Assembly: GCA_934512155.1 (NCBI GenBank)
Contig: CAKSWS010000001.1
Coordinates: 1-64,000 of the forward strand
Source of the DNA: an uncultured Eubacterium sp.
GTDB lineage: Bacteria > Bacillota > Clostridia > Oscillospirales > Acutalibacteraceae
Direction of reading: 5' to 3'
DNA: 64,000 bases
Under the pieces are notes generated by a model. That model ran no database searches, was not told the origin of the DNA, and saw only the letters and a program-made list of their open reading frames with translations. Shown here piece by piece: positions 43,025-51,865 of this stretch. Position 1 is the stretch's first letter. Every line of letters starts with the position of its first letter. The position numbers were made by a program, and so were the translations under genes.

Positions 43025-43031
43025 AATTTAG

Positions 43032-43049
43032 GGTTAGTAATGCCTAACC
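43032..43049. promoter_or_regulatory. Palindromic operator GGTTAG-N6-CTAACC
   Basis: Perfect 6-bp half-sites spaced by TAATGC and placed over the predicted transcription start, ideal for repression. Same design as 38703-38720. Confidence 0.55.
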
Positions 43050-43112
43050 AAGCGGAACCGTTTGTACTTGAGGCGATAAAAAATGCCTTTTTTTAGAAAG
43101 TGAGGAATAAAT

Positions 43113-43952
43113 ATGAAATATAAAATAGAAAAAAACACAGTGCAGGAAACGCTGATTATTCCCCTTTATTCACGAAAATTGTGTTCTGAATTATATCCTA
43201 ATATTTATTGCGATAAAACAGCGGTGGATTTAATCAATAAAATTGATTACGATTTTTCACAGGCAGAGAAAAACTCACACAGCCTTATGCAGCGTTTTGG
43301 TGCTTTAGAGGTTGCAACAAGGCAAAGCGACCTTGCGTTTGAAGTGGGTGATTATTTAAAAAAACACCCTAATGCTGCGGTTGTTAATCTTGGTTGCGGA
43401 CTTGACAGCACCGGCAGAAATTGTGATAACGGCAGCTGTAAAATTTATAATTTGGATTTTCCCGATGTTATTAAAATGCGAAACGAATTGCTTTCTTCCG
43501 GGGAGCGTGAGAAAAATATAGCCTGTAATCTTAACGATACCCAATGGTTTAATAAAATTGACGCATCAAAGGGCGCCGTGTTTTTTGCTTCGGGCGTGTT
43601 TTATTATTTTTTAAACGAAGAGGTTAAAGCTCTTGTAAAAAATATGGCAAAAGCTTTTCCAAACAGCGTGCTTGTTTTTGACGGAGCAAATCGAACAGCG
43701 GTAAAAATGATTGCAAAAACATGGCTTGAAACTGCAAAAATTAAGGATGTGGGCGCTTATTTTTCCGTTTCAAATGCAAAAGCAGAATTATCTCCTTGGG
43801 ATGAAAATATTGAGGTATCAAGCCGTGGATATATGCTTGGCTATCATGATTTAAAAGATGAGGCTGTTAACGGCTTTTTTCGTTTTCTTGCAAAGATTGG
43901 CGATAACGCACTAAAAATGCAAATTGTAAAAATATCGTTTAAAGGTAAATAA
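43113..43952 (+). CDS. Class I SAM methyltransferase of the LCM/PPM family
   Basis: 279 residues. The leucine carboxyl methyltransferase-like family is indicated by an N-terminal helical region (SLMQRFGALEVATRQSD), the SAM loop VVNLGCGLDSTGR (about 90-102), the acidic LDFPDVIKMR and FFASGVFYYF. Bacterial members methylate carboxyl or hydroxyl groups of small molecules; the target is unknown. Under a strong promoter with a metal-type operator. Confidence 0.85.
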   Translation: MKYKIEKNTVQETLIIPLYSRKLCSELYPNIYCDKTAVDLINKIDYDFSQAEKNSHSLMQRFGALEVATRQSDLAFEVGDYLKKHPNAAVVNLGCGLDSTGRNCDNGSCKIYNLDFPDVIKMRNELLSSGEREKNIACNLNDTQWFNKIDASKGAVFFASGVFYYFLNEEVKALVKNMAKAFPNSVLVFDGANRTAVKMIAKTWLETAKIKDVGAYFSVSNAKAELSPWDENIEVSSRGYMLGYHDLKDEAVNGFFRFLAKIGDNALKMQIVKISFKGK

Positions 43953-44136
43953 AATATTTGAAGTTGTAATGTATTTTGAAGGGGCAGATTTAATTTGTAA
44001 TGTTTTTACTAACGTAATAAACGGAAAATATGAATTGAAAAATTGACGGTGAAAGGCTTGTTGACATCTGCACAAAATTTACGGTTATTGAAAGAATATT
44101 TTAAGTTTATTATTTTGTAAACTTTTACAAAATAAT
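43953..44136. other. AT-rich intergenic region
   Basis: No credible gene on either strand. Only a TTTACAAAATAATAAA-like inverted stretch near 44110-44135 was noticed. Confidence 0.4.
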
Positions 44137-44276
44137 AAAAACAGCGAAGCAGATAAATCCGCTTTGCTTTTTTGGTACTCCGGAAGGTCCCGTCACTCAG
44201 TATCGAAAGGTCCACCGGACCTTTCTCCCAAATTTTTTCGCTTTGCTTAAAATTTGGACACTCGTGTTCGAGTCCC
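44137..44276. repeat. Degenerate tRNA-tail duplicate carrying palindromic repeats
   Basis: 44137-44187 resembles, with changes, the terminator plus 3' end of the tRNA-Arg located at 44294-44345 (AGCGAAGCAGATAAAT and TGGTAC.C.GGAAGG in both). It is broken off and followed by two hairpins, GAAAGGTCC-ACC-GGACCTTTC (44205-44225) and CCAAATTTT/AAAATTTGG (44228-44256), then a T-arm-like piece GTTCGAGTCCC on the other strand. Confidence 0.5.
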
Positions 44277-44293
44277 TACAACCCGAAATAATA

Positions 44294-44331
44294 AAAATAG
44301 CGAAGCAGATAAATATCTACTTCGCTATTTT
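44294..44331 (-). terminator. Terminator of tRNA-Arg(ACG)
   Basis: Perfect 12-bp arms AAAATAGCGAAG/CTTCGCTATTTT; on the minus strand it directly follows the CCA end and is followed by a T-rich tract. Confidence 0.85.
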
Positions 44332-44407
44332 GGTACGCTGGAAGGGACTCGAACCCCCGACCTACTGGTTCGTAGCCAGTCACTCTATCCAGCTGAGCTA
44401 CCAGCGC
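44331..44407 (-). tRNA. tRNA-Arg(ACG)
   Basis: Acceptor GCGCTGG/CCAGCGT, anticodon stem ACTGG/CCAGT with loop CTACGAA (anticodon ACG, inosine-modified to read CGN), T-loop GTTCGAG, encoded CCA at 44331-44333. Confidence 0.93.
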
Positions 44408-44485
44408 ATACACATTAAACACATATTTAATGCTTGAATACTATAACATATTAAATTTTAAAATGCAAGTGTTTTTTGCATAATC

Positions 44486-44917
44486 TTATTCTAATCCTAA
44501 ATATTTTGCCAAAATATCTGCCATTTGGTGCACAAGTTCGGGGCAGGGGCGCTTTTTATAATACTCTTTTGTGCGTGCTTCGGGATTGGGCGAAATCTTG
44601 CTTTTTTCACTAAGACCAAGCAGTTCACGGCAGACTACAGAGCCGTTTTCCTTTTCAAATTCCTTTGCTACGTCTTGAACTTTTTTATACACGTTGCCCT
44701 TATCGCTTTCGCCGTAAAGGGCAGACAGCACGAAAGTTGCACCGGAAACCGTTCCGCACACCTCTCTCATTCTGCCAACGCCGCCGCCAAAGCCGATTGT
44801 AAGGCGTGCCACGTCTTTTTTATCCATATTTATTTCATTTGAAAACGCCATTGCAACTGCTTGCGAGCAATTATATCCGCTGCAAAAACAGCTTTCGGCA
44901 ATTTCACCTTTTGTCAT
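44486..44917 (-). CDS. C_GCAxxG_C_C family protein
   Basis: 143 residues with the defining Cys pattern: CFCSGYNCSQAV near the N-terminus, GFGGGVGRMREVCGTVSGA in the middle and a later Cys pair (CRELLG, RPCPELVH). This family of putative redox or metal proteins is common in anaerobes and of unknown function. Overlaps the upstream zinc-ribbon gene by 4 bases, so co-translated with it. Confidence 0.85.
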   Translation of the reverse strand: MTKGEIAESCFCSGYNCSQAVAMAFSNEINMDKKDVARLTIGFGGGVGRMREVCGTVSGATFVLSALYGESDKGNVYKKVQDVAKEFEKENGSVVCRELLGLSEKSKISPNPEARTKEYYKKRPCPELVHQMADILAKYLGLE

Positions 44918-45588
44918 TGATTTTCAACTCCGGATGTTTTAAATTTTGCTGTTAAATTCATATCGCTTTTAACTGTTACGGTGTATTTTGTGCCGGAAGC
45001 AACAAGTGTGCCGGCAGAATCATACCAGCCGTCAAATTCCGCATCTGAATCGGCAACGGCAATTAATGTTGCTTTTTTGCCTGCTTGGTAGCTTCCGTCT
45101 CCGGAAACAGAGCCGTTTCCGTCTATATCAACATAAACGTGGTATGTGGCAACCGTTGTTTGCGTTGTTGTTTCTTTTGTGGTTGCTTCGGTTGTAGTTT
45201 CTTTTGTGGTGCTTTCCGTTGTTGTTTCTCTTTTTGTTGTGGTTTTATCTTTTTTTGTAGTGCTTTCCGCAGTTGTGGAAACAGTGGTGCTTTCCGTTGT
45301 TGTTTCTTTTTCCTTTTTTGAGGTAACTGTTGCGGCAACAACGCCCACAACTATTGCCAGTGCAACTATAACGGCAACAACAGTGGCAATGATTTTTTTC
45401 TTTTTTTCATCTTCTTCACTGCTATCATTATTATAATTGTTACCGTTGCCGTTAGGCGTGTTTGTATAATTTTCGGCGTTGGGTTGTGCCGGTGTTATTT
45501 CTTCGTCTTCATCATAAAGGGGAGAACCGCAGTTTTCACAAATAAATCTGTCGTCATCATTTTCAAATCCGCAATTTTTACATCTCAT
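44914..45588 (-). CDS. Zinc-ribbon membrane protein with Thr-rich linker and InlB-type B-repeat
   Basis: 224 residues. Cytoplasmic zinc ribbon at the N-terminus (CKNCGFE...CENCGSP), an acidic linker, one membrane span at about residues 67-89, a Thr/Glu/Lys-rich low-complexity linker (about 90-145) and a C-terminal beta domain ending in GWYDSAGTLVASG...NLTAKF, the InlB B-repeat/Flg_new type. The plan zinc ribbon inside, adhesin-like repeat outside is frequent in gut Clostridia. Function unknown. Start behind AAAGGAGA. Confidence 0.8.
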   Translation of the reverse strand: MRCKNCGFENDDDRFICENCGSPLYDEDEEITPAQPNAENYTNTPNGNGNNYNNDSSEEDEKKKKIIATVVAVIVALAIVVGVVAATVTSKKEKETTTESTTVSTTAESTTKKDKTTTKRETTTESTTKETTTEATTKETTTQTTVATYHVYVDIDGNGSVSGDGSYQAGKKATLIAVADSDAEFDGWYDSAGTLVASGTKYTVTVKSDMNLTAKFKTSGVENQ

Positions 45589-45715
45589 AGTAATTTCTCC
45601 TTTTTAAAATTGATTAATTATACCATATTAAGTGCCGATTTACAATAAAAGAGACAGATTTAACAAAATTGTTAACATATTTTTAAATAATTTGGTTGTA
45701 TTTTGATTTTTGGTA

Positions 45716-45744
45716 TTGACTTTTTTGACGATTTATAATAAATT
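45716..45744 (+). promoter_or_regulatory. Probable promoter of the lipoprotein gene
   Basis: TTGACT, 17 bases, TAAATT. The region is AT-rich, so other -10 choices exist. Confidence 0.5.
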
Positions 45745-45802
45745 TAAATAGTAGCGTTTTACATAAAGGCGTATTTAGAATTTGAAAGGGGTACACCTAA
45801 CA

Positions 45803-46774
45803 ATGAAAAAGACATTAAAGAAGATTCTTTGTGCTGTTCTTGCTGTTTCATTTGTTCTTGCACTTACAGGTTGTGCAAAGATTAATTATGTTACTAACGG
45901 AACAATTACAGCAATTAAAGAAGTTAAAGACGGCAGCTGGAAAAACAACGGCGAAGGTGAAGGCGACTCTACAGATGAAGTTGTTTCTATTGAACCGTTT
46001 AAATCAGGTACATACGGCGGTGTTGAATTTGCCGATGAAGCTGCAGTTGCAGAGTATTATGTTCAGGCTTACAATAAGACAAAAGAACAAACTGCTCAGT
46101 ACAAAACAGATGATGGTTCAACTCAAACTTTCTACAAACTTTTGGGCGATGAAAAACTTAAAATCGAAAAGGTATTAATCGAAGGCTCTGAAAATGCAAT
46201 GATTAACAACCTTGTTCCCGGCATTGTTGACGGTTTGTTTGCAGCTAATACATACGGTCTTCCTCCTTGCTATAACAGAAATCCTGAACTTGATAACAAC
46301 TTGGAAGATACAACAAGAAAAGCTGACCACGATTTCAGAACATCAGGCTTAACAGCAGATGATATTTTGGCTTGCAATGTAACAGATAACGGCGACGGTA
46401 CAATTACACTTGTTATTCAGCCAAAAGAAGGCTCAATGTCTATGCGTGGCGATGACCCACAGGGTAGATTCTTTGAAGTTCTCGGTGATATCGGTGCAAC
46501 AGTTGATTCTATCAGTGCTCTTTCTTGGGCAAGCGGAACAACTGAAGAAAACTGCCTTGTTAAATATACAGGCGGTACAGGTACAATTAAAATCGATGTT
46601 GCTTCAGGCGAAATCGTAGAGGCAGATTACCACATGGCTGTTACTGTTGAAGTTAACCATGCAAATGTTGCAGTTATTAAGGATAAGAGCGCTGTAGTTG
46701 GCATTTCTTACGATATGCACTATCCTGCTTCTGATGAATACCTTATGGAAACAAAGGGCATTATAAGATTATAA
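45803..46774 (+). CDS. Lipoprotein of unknown function
   Basis: 323 residues from ATG 45803 (GAAAGGGG upstream; an in-frame TTG at 45782 is rejected). Signal peptide with lipobox LTGC, Cys at about residue 24, so anchored on the outer face of the membrane. The mature part is acidic and rich in Thr, Asp and Gly. I recognise no family; the beta-strand-like repeats could be a ligand-binding or scaffold fold. Codon choice (many CTT, GGT) resembles highly expressed genes. Monocistronic. Confidence 0.75.
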   Translation: MKKTLKKILCAVLAVSFVLALTGCAKINYVTNGTITAIKEVKDGSWKNNGEGEGDSTDEVVSIEPFKSGTYGGVEFADEAAVAEYYVQAYNKTKEQTAQYKTDDGSTQTFYKLLGDEKLKIEKVLIEGSENAMINNLVPGIVDGLFAANTYGLPPCYNRNPELDNNLEDTTRKADHDFRTSGLTADDILACNVTDNGDGTITLVIQPKEGSMSMRGDDPQGRFFEVLGDIGATVDSISALSWASGTTEENCLVKYTGGTGTIKIDVASGEIVEADYHMAVTVEVNHANVAVIKDKSAVVGISYDMHYPASDEYLMETKGIIRL

Positions 46775-46791
46775 TCTTTAAATATGTTTTT

Positions 46792-46823
46792 AAAGGAGTC
46801 GAGTTTCGGCTCCTTTATTTTTT
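46792..46823 (+). terminator. Terminator after the lipoprotein gene
   Basis: AAAGGAGTCGA and TCGGCTCCTTT arms, followed by ATTTTTT. Confidence 0.85.
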
Positions 46824-46856
46824 GTCTAAAATGGTGTTTTGTTAATTATTTATACA

Positions 46857-46885
46857 TTGATTATAATTATGTATTATGGTATAAT
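46857..46885 (+). promoter_or_regulatory. Promoter of the 622-residue membrane protein gene
   Basis: TTGATT, 17 bases, TATAAT. The transcript would have an unusually long leader of about 165 nt with several possible short helices; no known riboswitch motif is recognised. Confidence 0.7.
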
Positions 46886-47055
46886 TCAAGCATTGCACCG
46901 CTTAATGCGGCAGATATAATTTTAAATTATACTAAATCTTAAAACTCACTTGTATCGGGTGCGGTTTAAGGTTTGCGATTTTTGTGCGCTTTAATATGGC
47001 TGCGATAAAGCGTGAAAATAAAATTATAAGCGGTCGGAAAGGTTAAGAAATCATT

Positions 47056-48924
47056 ATGAGCGAAAAATTTCCTAATATGGATTATGATGCCGATGAAGTA
47101 ATTAATGACTTTAAGGCAAAGTTTAAATGGCCCAAAAATGATGATGTGGATGTTGTTGTTAAACCGCCGAAAGTAGGAATAAAGCTTTTGCTTTCTGCGT
47201 TAATAACACTTGTTATAGGCGGCGGTATTTATTATATGATGTTGCCTGCCTTTAATATTCACGACACGGAAATGTATGCTTTTATCATATGCATTATTGC
47301 TGTGTTTGTTGGTGTGTTTGCACTTCTTTGCAAGGCAAATAAGTTAATAGAACGCCGTGAATATGTTAAAAGGAAGTCTTTAATTCCTCTTATTATTGTT
47401 GTGGTTCTTGTTGTCATTATGGGAATAGGCTGGCTTTGCGGCGCAACTCTTTTCAGGGCAAAGTCTTATTCTGAAATTATGCAAATTACAGACAGCACAT
47501 TCAGCGATGATTTTGAATCAATCAGTTATAATAAGGTACCACGTATAGATGAAACAAGAGCTGTTAATTTGGCAGACCAGCAACTTGGTACTTTGGAAGA
47601 ATATAAAAGCCAATATGTTGTTGCTAACACAACCACATTAATTAACTATAAGGGAAACCCTGTTCGTGTAGCTTATCTTCAGTACGGTGATGTGTTTAAA
47701 TGGTTCAGTAACACAAAAGAGGGTTTGCCGGCTTATATGATTGTAGACCTTATTACACAAAAGGTTACGGTTGTTAATTGTAAAGAAAAGTTTGGTAATT
47801 ATATTCAATACAGCCCGTCTGAATTATTTAACGAAAAGCTTATAAGACACATTCGTTTCCAGTATCCTACAGCTTTGCTTGATACTCCTAATTTTGAAAT
47901 TAATGATGACGGTTATCCCTATTGGATTACTCCTGTGCTTGATAAAACAATCGGCTTGTTTGGCGGTACGGACGTTAAAGGCATTGTTATTACAGACGCA
48001 CTTAACGGTGAAAGCCAATATTATGATATTGATACTGTTAGGTCTGACGCATCACTTTCGTGGATAGACGTTGTTTATAACGCCGATTTGGTTCTTGAAC
48101 AATATAACTACAACGGCAGGCTCAGCGGCGGCTTTTGGAACTCTCTTATTTTCCAAAAAAATGTTAGCCTTGCTTCTGCCGGTAACGGTTACATCGCAAT
48201 GCAGGACGATGTTTGGGTTTATACCGGTGTAACTTCACCGGAATCAGACTCGTCTAACTTTGGTTTTATTCTTTGTAATCAAAGAACCAAAGAAACAAGA
48301 TATTATGCAAACGGCGGTGCTATTGAAACAGCCGCTAAATCATCTGCCGAAGATGCTGTTCAAAACTATAAATACACAGCAACCTTCCCGATTTTGCTTG
48401 ATATTGACGGACATCCTACTTACTTTATGAGCTTTTACGGCGACGGAAACACCGTTAAAGGTTATGCTCTTGTAAGTCTTGAGGATAAAACAATAGTTGG
48501 TACAGGTCTTTTAGATAATTTAAAGAGTGATGAAAAGGCTCTTAATGCCGCTGTTGAAAATTATATTGAGGCGCTTCAGGATAAGGGTATTGTAGATGAA
48601 AACGTTAAGGCAGAAGATTTTCTTGTAGATGAAGATAAGGTTGACGACACTACAACAAACGACCCAAGTGTAACTGAATCCGAAAGTCAGCCGGCAGAAG
48701 AAAATGACGGCACGGTTACAGGCAAAGTAGATTCTGTTAAATCATCTGTTAATAACGGCAACACGGTTTATTATTTTGAGGTAAACGGTAAATACTATTA
48801 TATTGCCGTAACAGATTGTATGCAGGCACTTCTTATTTCCACAGGCGATGAAGTAACGATTACTGTGGGAAATGAAGAAAACGGCGAATTTGTTTCTGCT
48901 CAAAATATTGAAAAAATTAAATAA
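47056..48924 (+). CDS. Large membrane protein of unknown function with C-terminal OB-like domain
   Basis: 622 residues. Cytoplasmic N-terminus, three membrane spans at about 41-61, 72-92 and 109-129, then a large extracytoplasmic region. That region has PepSY-like or CvpA-unrelated beta segments (DETRAVNLADQQLG, VAYLQYGDVFKWF) and a Thr/Glu-rich hinge (about 535-560). The last 65 residues (GTVTGKVDSVKSS... ISTGDEVTITVG) look like a small OB-fold. I do not recognise the family. The only upstream AAAGG is 12 bases or more from the ATG, so initiation is weak or the start differs. Confidence 0.7.
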   Translation: MSEKFPNMDYDADEVINDFKAKFKWPKNDDVDVVVKPPKVGIKLLLSALITLVIGGGIYYMMLPAFNIHDTEMYAFIICIIAVFVGVFALLCKANKLIERREYVKRKSLIPLIIVVVLVVIMGIGWLCGATLFRAKSYSEIMQITDSTFSDDFESISYNKVPRIDETRAVNLADQQLGTLEEYKSQYVVANTTTLINYKGNPVRVAYLQYGDVFKWFSNTKEGLPAYMIVDLITQKVTVVNCKEKFGNYIQYSPSELFNEKLIRHIRFQYPTALLDTPNFEINDDGYPYWITPVLDKTIGLFGGTDVKGIVITDALNGESQYYDIDTVRSDASLSWIDVVYNADLVLEQYNYNGRLSGGFWNSLIFQKNVSLASAGNGYIAMQDDVWVYTGVTSPESDSSNFGFILCNQRTKETRYYANGGAIETAAKSSAEDAVQNYKYTATFPILLDIDGHPTYFMSFYGDGNTVKGYALVSLEDKTIVGTGLLDNLKSDEKALNAAVENYIEALQDKGIVDENVKAEDFLVDEDKVDDTTTNDPSVTESESQPAEENDGTVTGKVDSVKSSVNNGNTVYYFEVNGKYYYIAVTDCMQALLISTGDEVTITVGNEENGEFVSAQNIEKIK

Positions 48925-48940
48925 ACGGTATTTATAAAAT

Positions 48941-48973
48941 TAAGACTTTCCTTGAAAAAGGAAAGTCTTTTTT
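48941..48973 (+). terminator. Terminator separating the membrane protein gene from the phage-like cluster
   Basis: AAGACTTTCC and GGAAAGTCTT arms with T-run. It isolates the following cluster from upstream transcription. Confidence 0.88.
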
Positions 48974-48974
48974 G

Positions 48975-49075
48975 TTGCCTTTTTTCACGAATGAAATAAA
49001 AAAATATAGCCGAAAAGTGAATAAAAAAATTTATTTTGCCTTTTTCACCTCAAAATATAGCTTAAACCTGAATAA
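48975..49075. repeat. Imperfect tandem repeat before the phage-like cluster
   Basis: Two copies of the order TTGCCTTTTT(T)CAC ... AAAATATAGC-N2-AAA-N2-TGAATAAA, at about 48975-49023 and 49036-49075. The second is about 8 bases shorter. It occupies the place where the cluster promoter is expected, so it may hold operator sites. Downstream CCTGAAT/ATTTCAGG can form a hairpin (49067-49099). Confidence 0.5.
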
Positions 49076-49151
49076 ATGCACCGTATTTCAGGGTATAGGT
49101 GAGAGGGCATATTACAATGCACATTAAAACAATTTGATTTTGGAGGAAGTT

Positions 49152-49484
49152 ATGGCAAGAAAAAAGAAAACCTTGCGGCAGGAAATCGAAAACGGGTTAA
49201 AGCAACTGGCTTTCGGTGATGTGCAGGATTGCATTTACCTTTTGTTTTCAACAGAGGATGATATTTTAAAAAATCTGTCCGGTCTTAATTTAATGAATTT
49301 AAGCGAAATTAAACGGCCTCGGGGCGGTGGCACGGAAGTTAAGTTTTTTGACAGAATTAAGGCATTTGAAGCATTAAGTAAGTTAAGCAACGGCACTGAA
49401 AAGGAACCTTTGAATTTTTATGCCGCATTGCAGCAGGGCGCCGAAAACATAGAATCTGTTTTTAAGGAGCAGGAAAATGAATGA
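49152..49484 (+). CDS. Phage terminase small subunit-like protein
   Basis: 110 residues from ATG 49152 (TTTGGAGGAAG upstream). Basic N-terminus, then the segment GGGTEVKFFDRIKAFEALSK typical of small terminase subunits of PBSX-like phages, which bind DNA and start packaging. First gene of a 17-gene, head-to-baseplate cluster on one strand; overlaps the large subunit by 8 bases. Confidence 0.78.
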   Translation: MARKKKTLRQEIENGLKQLAFGDVQDCIYLLFSTEDDILKNLSGLNLMNLSEIKRPRGGGTEVKFFDRIKAFEALSKLSNGTEKEPLNFYAALQQGAENIESVFKEQENE

Positions 49485-50733
49485 TTTTGTGCCTTTTTCC
49501 AAAAAGCAAATTGCCGTTTTAACGTGGTGGTGTAATGAAAAATATTTAAAAACAAAAAACGGCATTATATGCGACGGTGCCGTAAGGTCCGGCAAAACAC
49601 TTTGCACAAGCATATCATTTGTCAGCTGGGCGTTTTACTGCTTTTCAAACACATCGTTTGCTTTGTGCGGAAAAACAATTTCATCATTGCGGCGCAATGT
49701 GGTTACGCCACTTATTCCTCAACTGTCGCAGCTTGGCTTTAAGTGCGATTTTAAAATAAGCAGAAATTATTTGGAAATCGAAAAGGGAGGCATTGTTAAT
49801 CGCTTTTACCTTTTCGGCGGAAGAGATGAAAGTTCGGCATCTCTGATTCAGGGTATGACCCTGGGCGGTGTTTTAATGGATGAGGTGGCTTTAATGCCAC
49901 GTTCCTTTGTGGAACAGGCACTTGCAAGATGCTCTCTTGATAATGCAAAATTTTGGTTTAATTGTAATCCCGAACACCCTTTTCATTGGTTTTACAGAGA
50001 ATGGATAAAAAAGAAAAGTGAAAAAAATATGCTTTATCTTCATTTTACTATGGATGACAACCCTTCACTTTCCCTGCAGGTTAAAGAACGTTACAGGCAA
50101 TTATACAGCGGTGCGTTTTACGAACGGTTTATAGAGGGCAAGTGGGTTGCGGCAGACGGCTTGGTTTACCCCATGTTTAATGCCGAACGGCATATTAAAA
50201 TATCATCCGGCCCGTTTTTTGAGTATTATTTATCTTGTGATTACGGCACGGTAAATCCTTTTTCTTTAGGGCTTTGGGGAAAGGCGGCAGACGGATGGTA
50301 CAGAATTGATGAATATTATCATTCCGGCAGGGATGTGGGCATTCAGTTAACGGATGAGGAATATTACGAAAATCTTTTAAAACTTGCGGCAGGCAAAAAA
50401 ATTAATGCAATTATTATTGACCCGTCGGCGGCAAGCTTTATTGAAACTGTTAAACGCCACGGCAAATTTAAAGTTATTAAGGCAGATAACGATGTTTTAA
50501 AGGGCATTAATTATGTGTGTAACGCTCTTAAAGAAGAAAAAATATTTTTCTTTCCCTGCTGTGAAAGCACTGTAAGGGAATTTTCTGTTTACCGTTGGGA
50601 TGACGGTGTTAAAAGGGATGCACCGAAAAAAGAAAATGACCATGCAATGGATGATATAAGGTATTTTGTTACCACCGTTTTGTATAAGCAGGATACAAAC
50701 AGCCTTGTTTCCGTTGCGGTTGAAAGGATGTGA
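49477..50733 (+). CDS. Phage terminase large subunit (PBSX type)
   Basis: Packaging motor of 418 residues. ATPase Walker A GAVRSGKT at 34-41 and Walker B VLMDE at 132-136. The RNase H-like nuclease has its three acidic residues at Asp255 (CDYGT), Asp315 (IIIDPSAA) and Asp392 (HAMDDIRY). All key residues are intact, so the enzyme should be able to cut and translocate DNA. Overlaps the small subunit; the portal gene follows after four bases with a TTG start. Confidence 0.92.
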   Translation: MNDFVPFSKKQIAVLTWWCNEKYLKTKNGIICDGAVRSGKTLCTSISFVSWAFYCFSNTSFALCGKTISSLRRNVVTPLIPQLSQLGFKCDFKISRNYLEIEKGGIVNRFYLFGGRDESSASLIQGMTLGGVLMDEVALMPRSFVEQALARCSLDNAKFWFNCNPEHPFHWFYREWIKKKSEKNMLYLHFTMDDNPSLSLQVKERYRQLYSGAFYERFIEGKWVAADGLVYPMFNAERHIKISSGPFFEYYLSCDYGTVNPFSLGLWGKAADGWYRIDEYYHSGRDVGIQLTDEEYYENLLKLAAGKKINAIIIDPSAASFIETVKRHGKFKVIKADNDVLKGINYVCNALKEEKIFFFPCCESTVREFSVYRWDDGVKRDAPKKENDHAMDDIRYFVTTVLYKQDTNSLVSVAVERM

Positions 50734-50737
50734 TTGC

Positions 50738-51865
50738 TTGGGCTTGTTCGGAAAAAGCAAAAAGCAAACAAACGCCGCTTGCTGTGCGGTGCAAACAAGC
50801 TCTTATACAAACCACCCCTTTGGAAATTTAAACAGCCATGTGGCATTAAGCTGTGATAACGGTGTTTATACGGCACTAAAAAACAGTGTACCGGTAGTTG
50901 ACGCCGCCATTTCAAAAATAATTCGCCTTTGCGGAGGTTTTCGTTTTGAAACAGGCAATGATTTGCTTGATGAAGAAATTAATGATTTTTTTGAAACCGT
51001 TAACGTTGGCGGTAATCAGCAGGGCATTTCTTCATTTGTTTCCGCTTATTTAGAGCAGCTTTTAACTTACGGTTCTGCCGTGGGTGAAATGATAGCCGAT
51101 GAAAACGGATTTTATGCTCTTTATAACGGTGAATTAAGCGTGCTTGAAGTTAAAAGAGCGGAAAATAATTTAGATTTGGAATTTTATAACTGTCATAAAA
51201 AAATACAGCGTCAGGATTTGATTTTGTTTTCTGCATTAAATCCAAAGCCGGGTGAAATTTTAGGAACAAGTCTTCTAAACGGCTTGCCGTTTATTGCCGA
51301 TATATTGCTTAAAATTTATAATGCCGTGGGTCAAAATTGGGAACATGCCGGCAATTTAAGATACGCTGTTACATATAAACCCGGTAACGAGGTTTTGGAC
51401 AGCGCTTCTGCAAAAGACAGGGCAAGGCAAATCGCAACTGCCTGGAGTGATGCTATGAGCAGTAAAGATACTGTTAAAGATTTTGTTGCCGTGGGTGATG
51501 TTTCGGTAAAGGTCATAGGCGCCGACAATGTTGTTTTAGACAGTGAAGTGCCTGTTAAACAGCTGCTTGAACAAATTATTGCAAAAACCGGATTGCCGCC
51601 CTATATGCTTGGCTTTTCTTGGTCTACCACGGAAAGAATGAGCCGCCAGCAGGCAGATATTTTAACTTCTGAATTAGAATGTTACAGGCGAATATTAACG
51701 CCTGTTTTAACTAAAATCGGCAACAAATATTTGCAGTCGGCAGGGGTTTACGCTCCTTTAAAAATTAATTGGAGCACAATTACTCTTCAAGATGAAACAG
51801 AGCATGCACAGGCAAGGCTTTATAATGCACAGGCTGATAAAATTTTAAGGGAGGTTGAAAATTGA
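50738..51865 (+). CDS. Phage portal protein
   Basis: About 375 residues. I start at TTG 50738 (MGLFGKSKK), nine bases after GAAAGGA; a longer in-frame start at 50666 would overlap the terminase gene and has no binding site. Recognisable portal features are AISKIIRLCGGF near residue 50, the LLTYGSAVGEMI segment, and LPPYMLGFSWSTTERMSRQQ near the C-terminal clip/stem region. It forms the ring through which DNA enters the capsid. Ends 4 bases into the next gene. Confidence 0.85.
   Translation: MGLFGKSKKQTNAACCAVQTSSYTNHPFGNLNSHVALSCDNGVYTALKNSVPVVDAAISKIIRLCGGFRFETGNDLLDEEINDFFETVNVGGNQQGISSFVSAYLEQLLTYGSAVGEMIADENGFYALYNGELSVLEVKRAENNLDLEFYNCHKKIQRQDLILFSALNPKPGEILGTSLLNGLPFIADILLKIYNAVGQNWEHAGNLRYAVTYKPGNEVLDSASAKDRARQIATAWSDAMSSKDTVKDFVAVGDVSVKVIGADNVVLDSEVPVKQLLEQIIAKTGLPPYMLGFSWSTTERMSRQQADILTSELECYRRILTPVLTKIGNKYLQSAGVYAPLKINWSTITLQDETEHAQARLYNAQADKILREVEN

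Noticed and set aside
43953-44215. 68-codon minus-strand frame downstream of the methyltransferase gene
   Set aside because: No ribosome binding site, composition follows the AT-rich background and it runs through the degenerate repeat.
45085-45436. Long frames on the opposite strand and in other frames of the Thr-rich gene
   Set aside because: Low-complexity ACA/ACT repeats keep all frames open; only the zinc-ribbon protein has a family-like start, membrane span and C-terminal domain.
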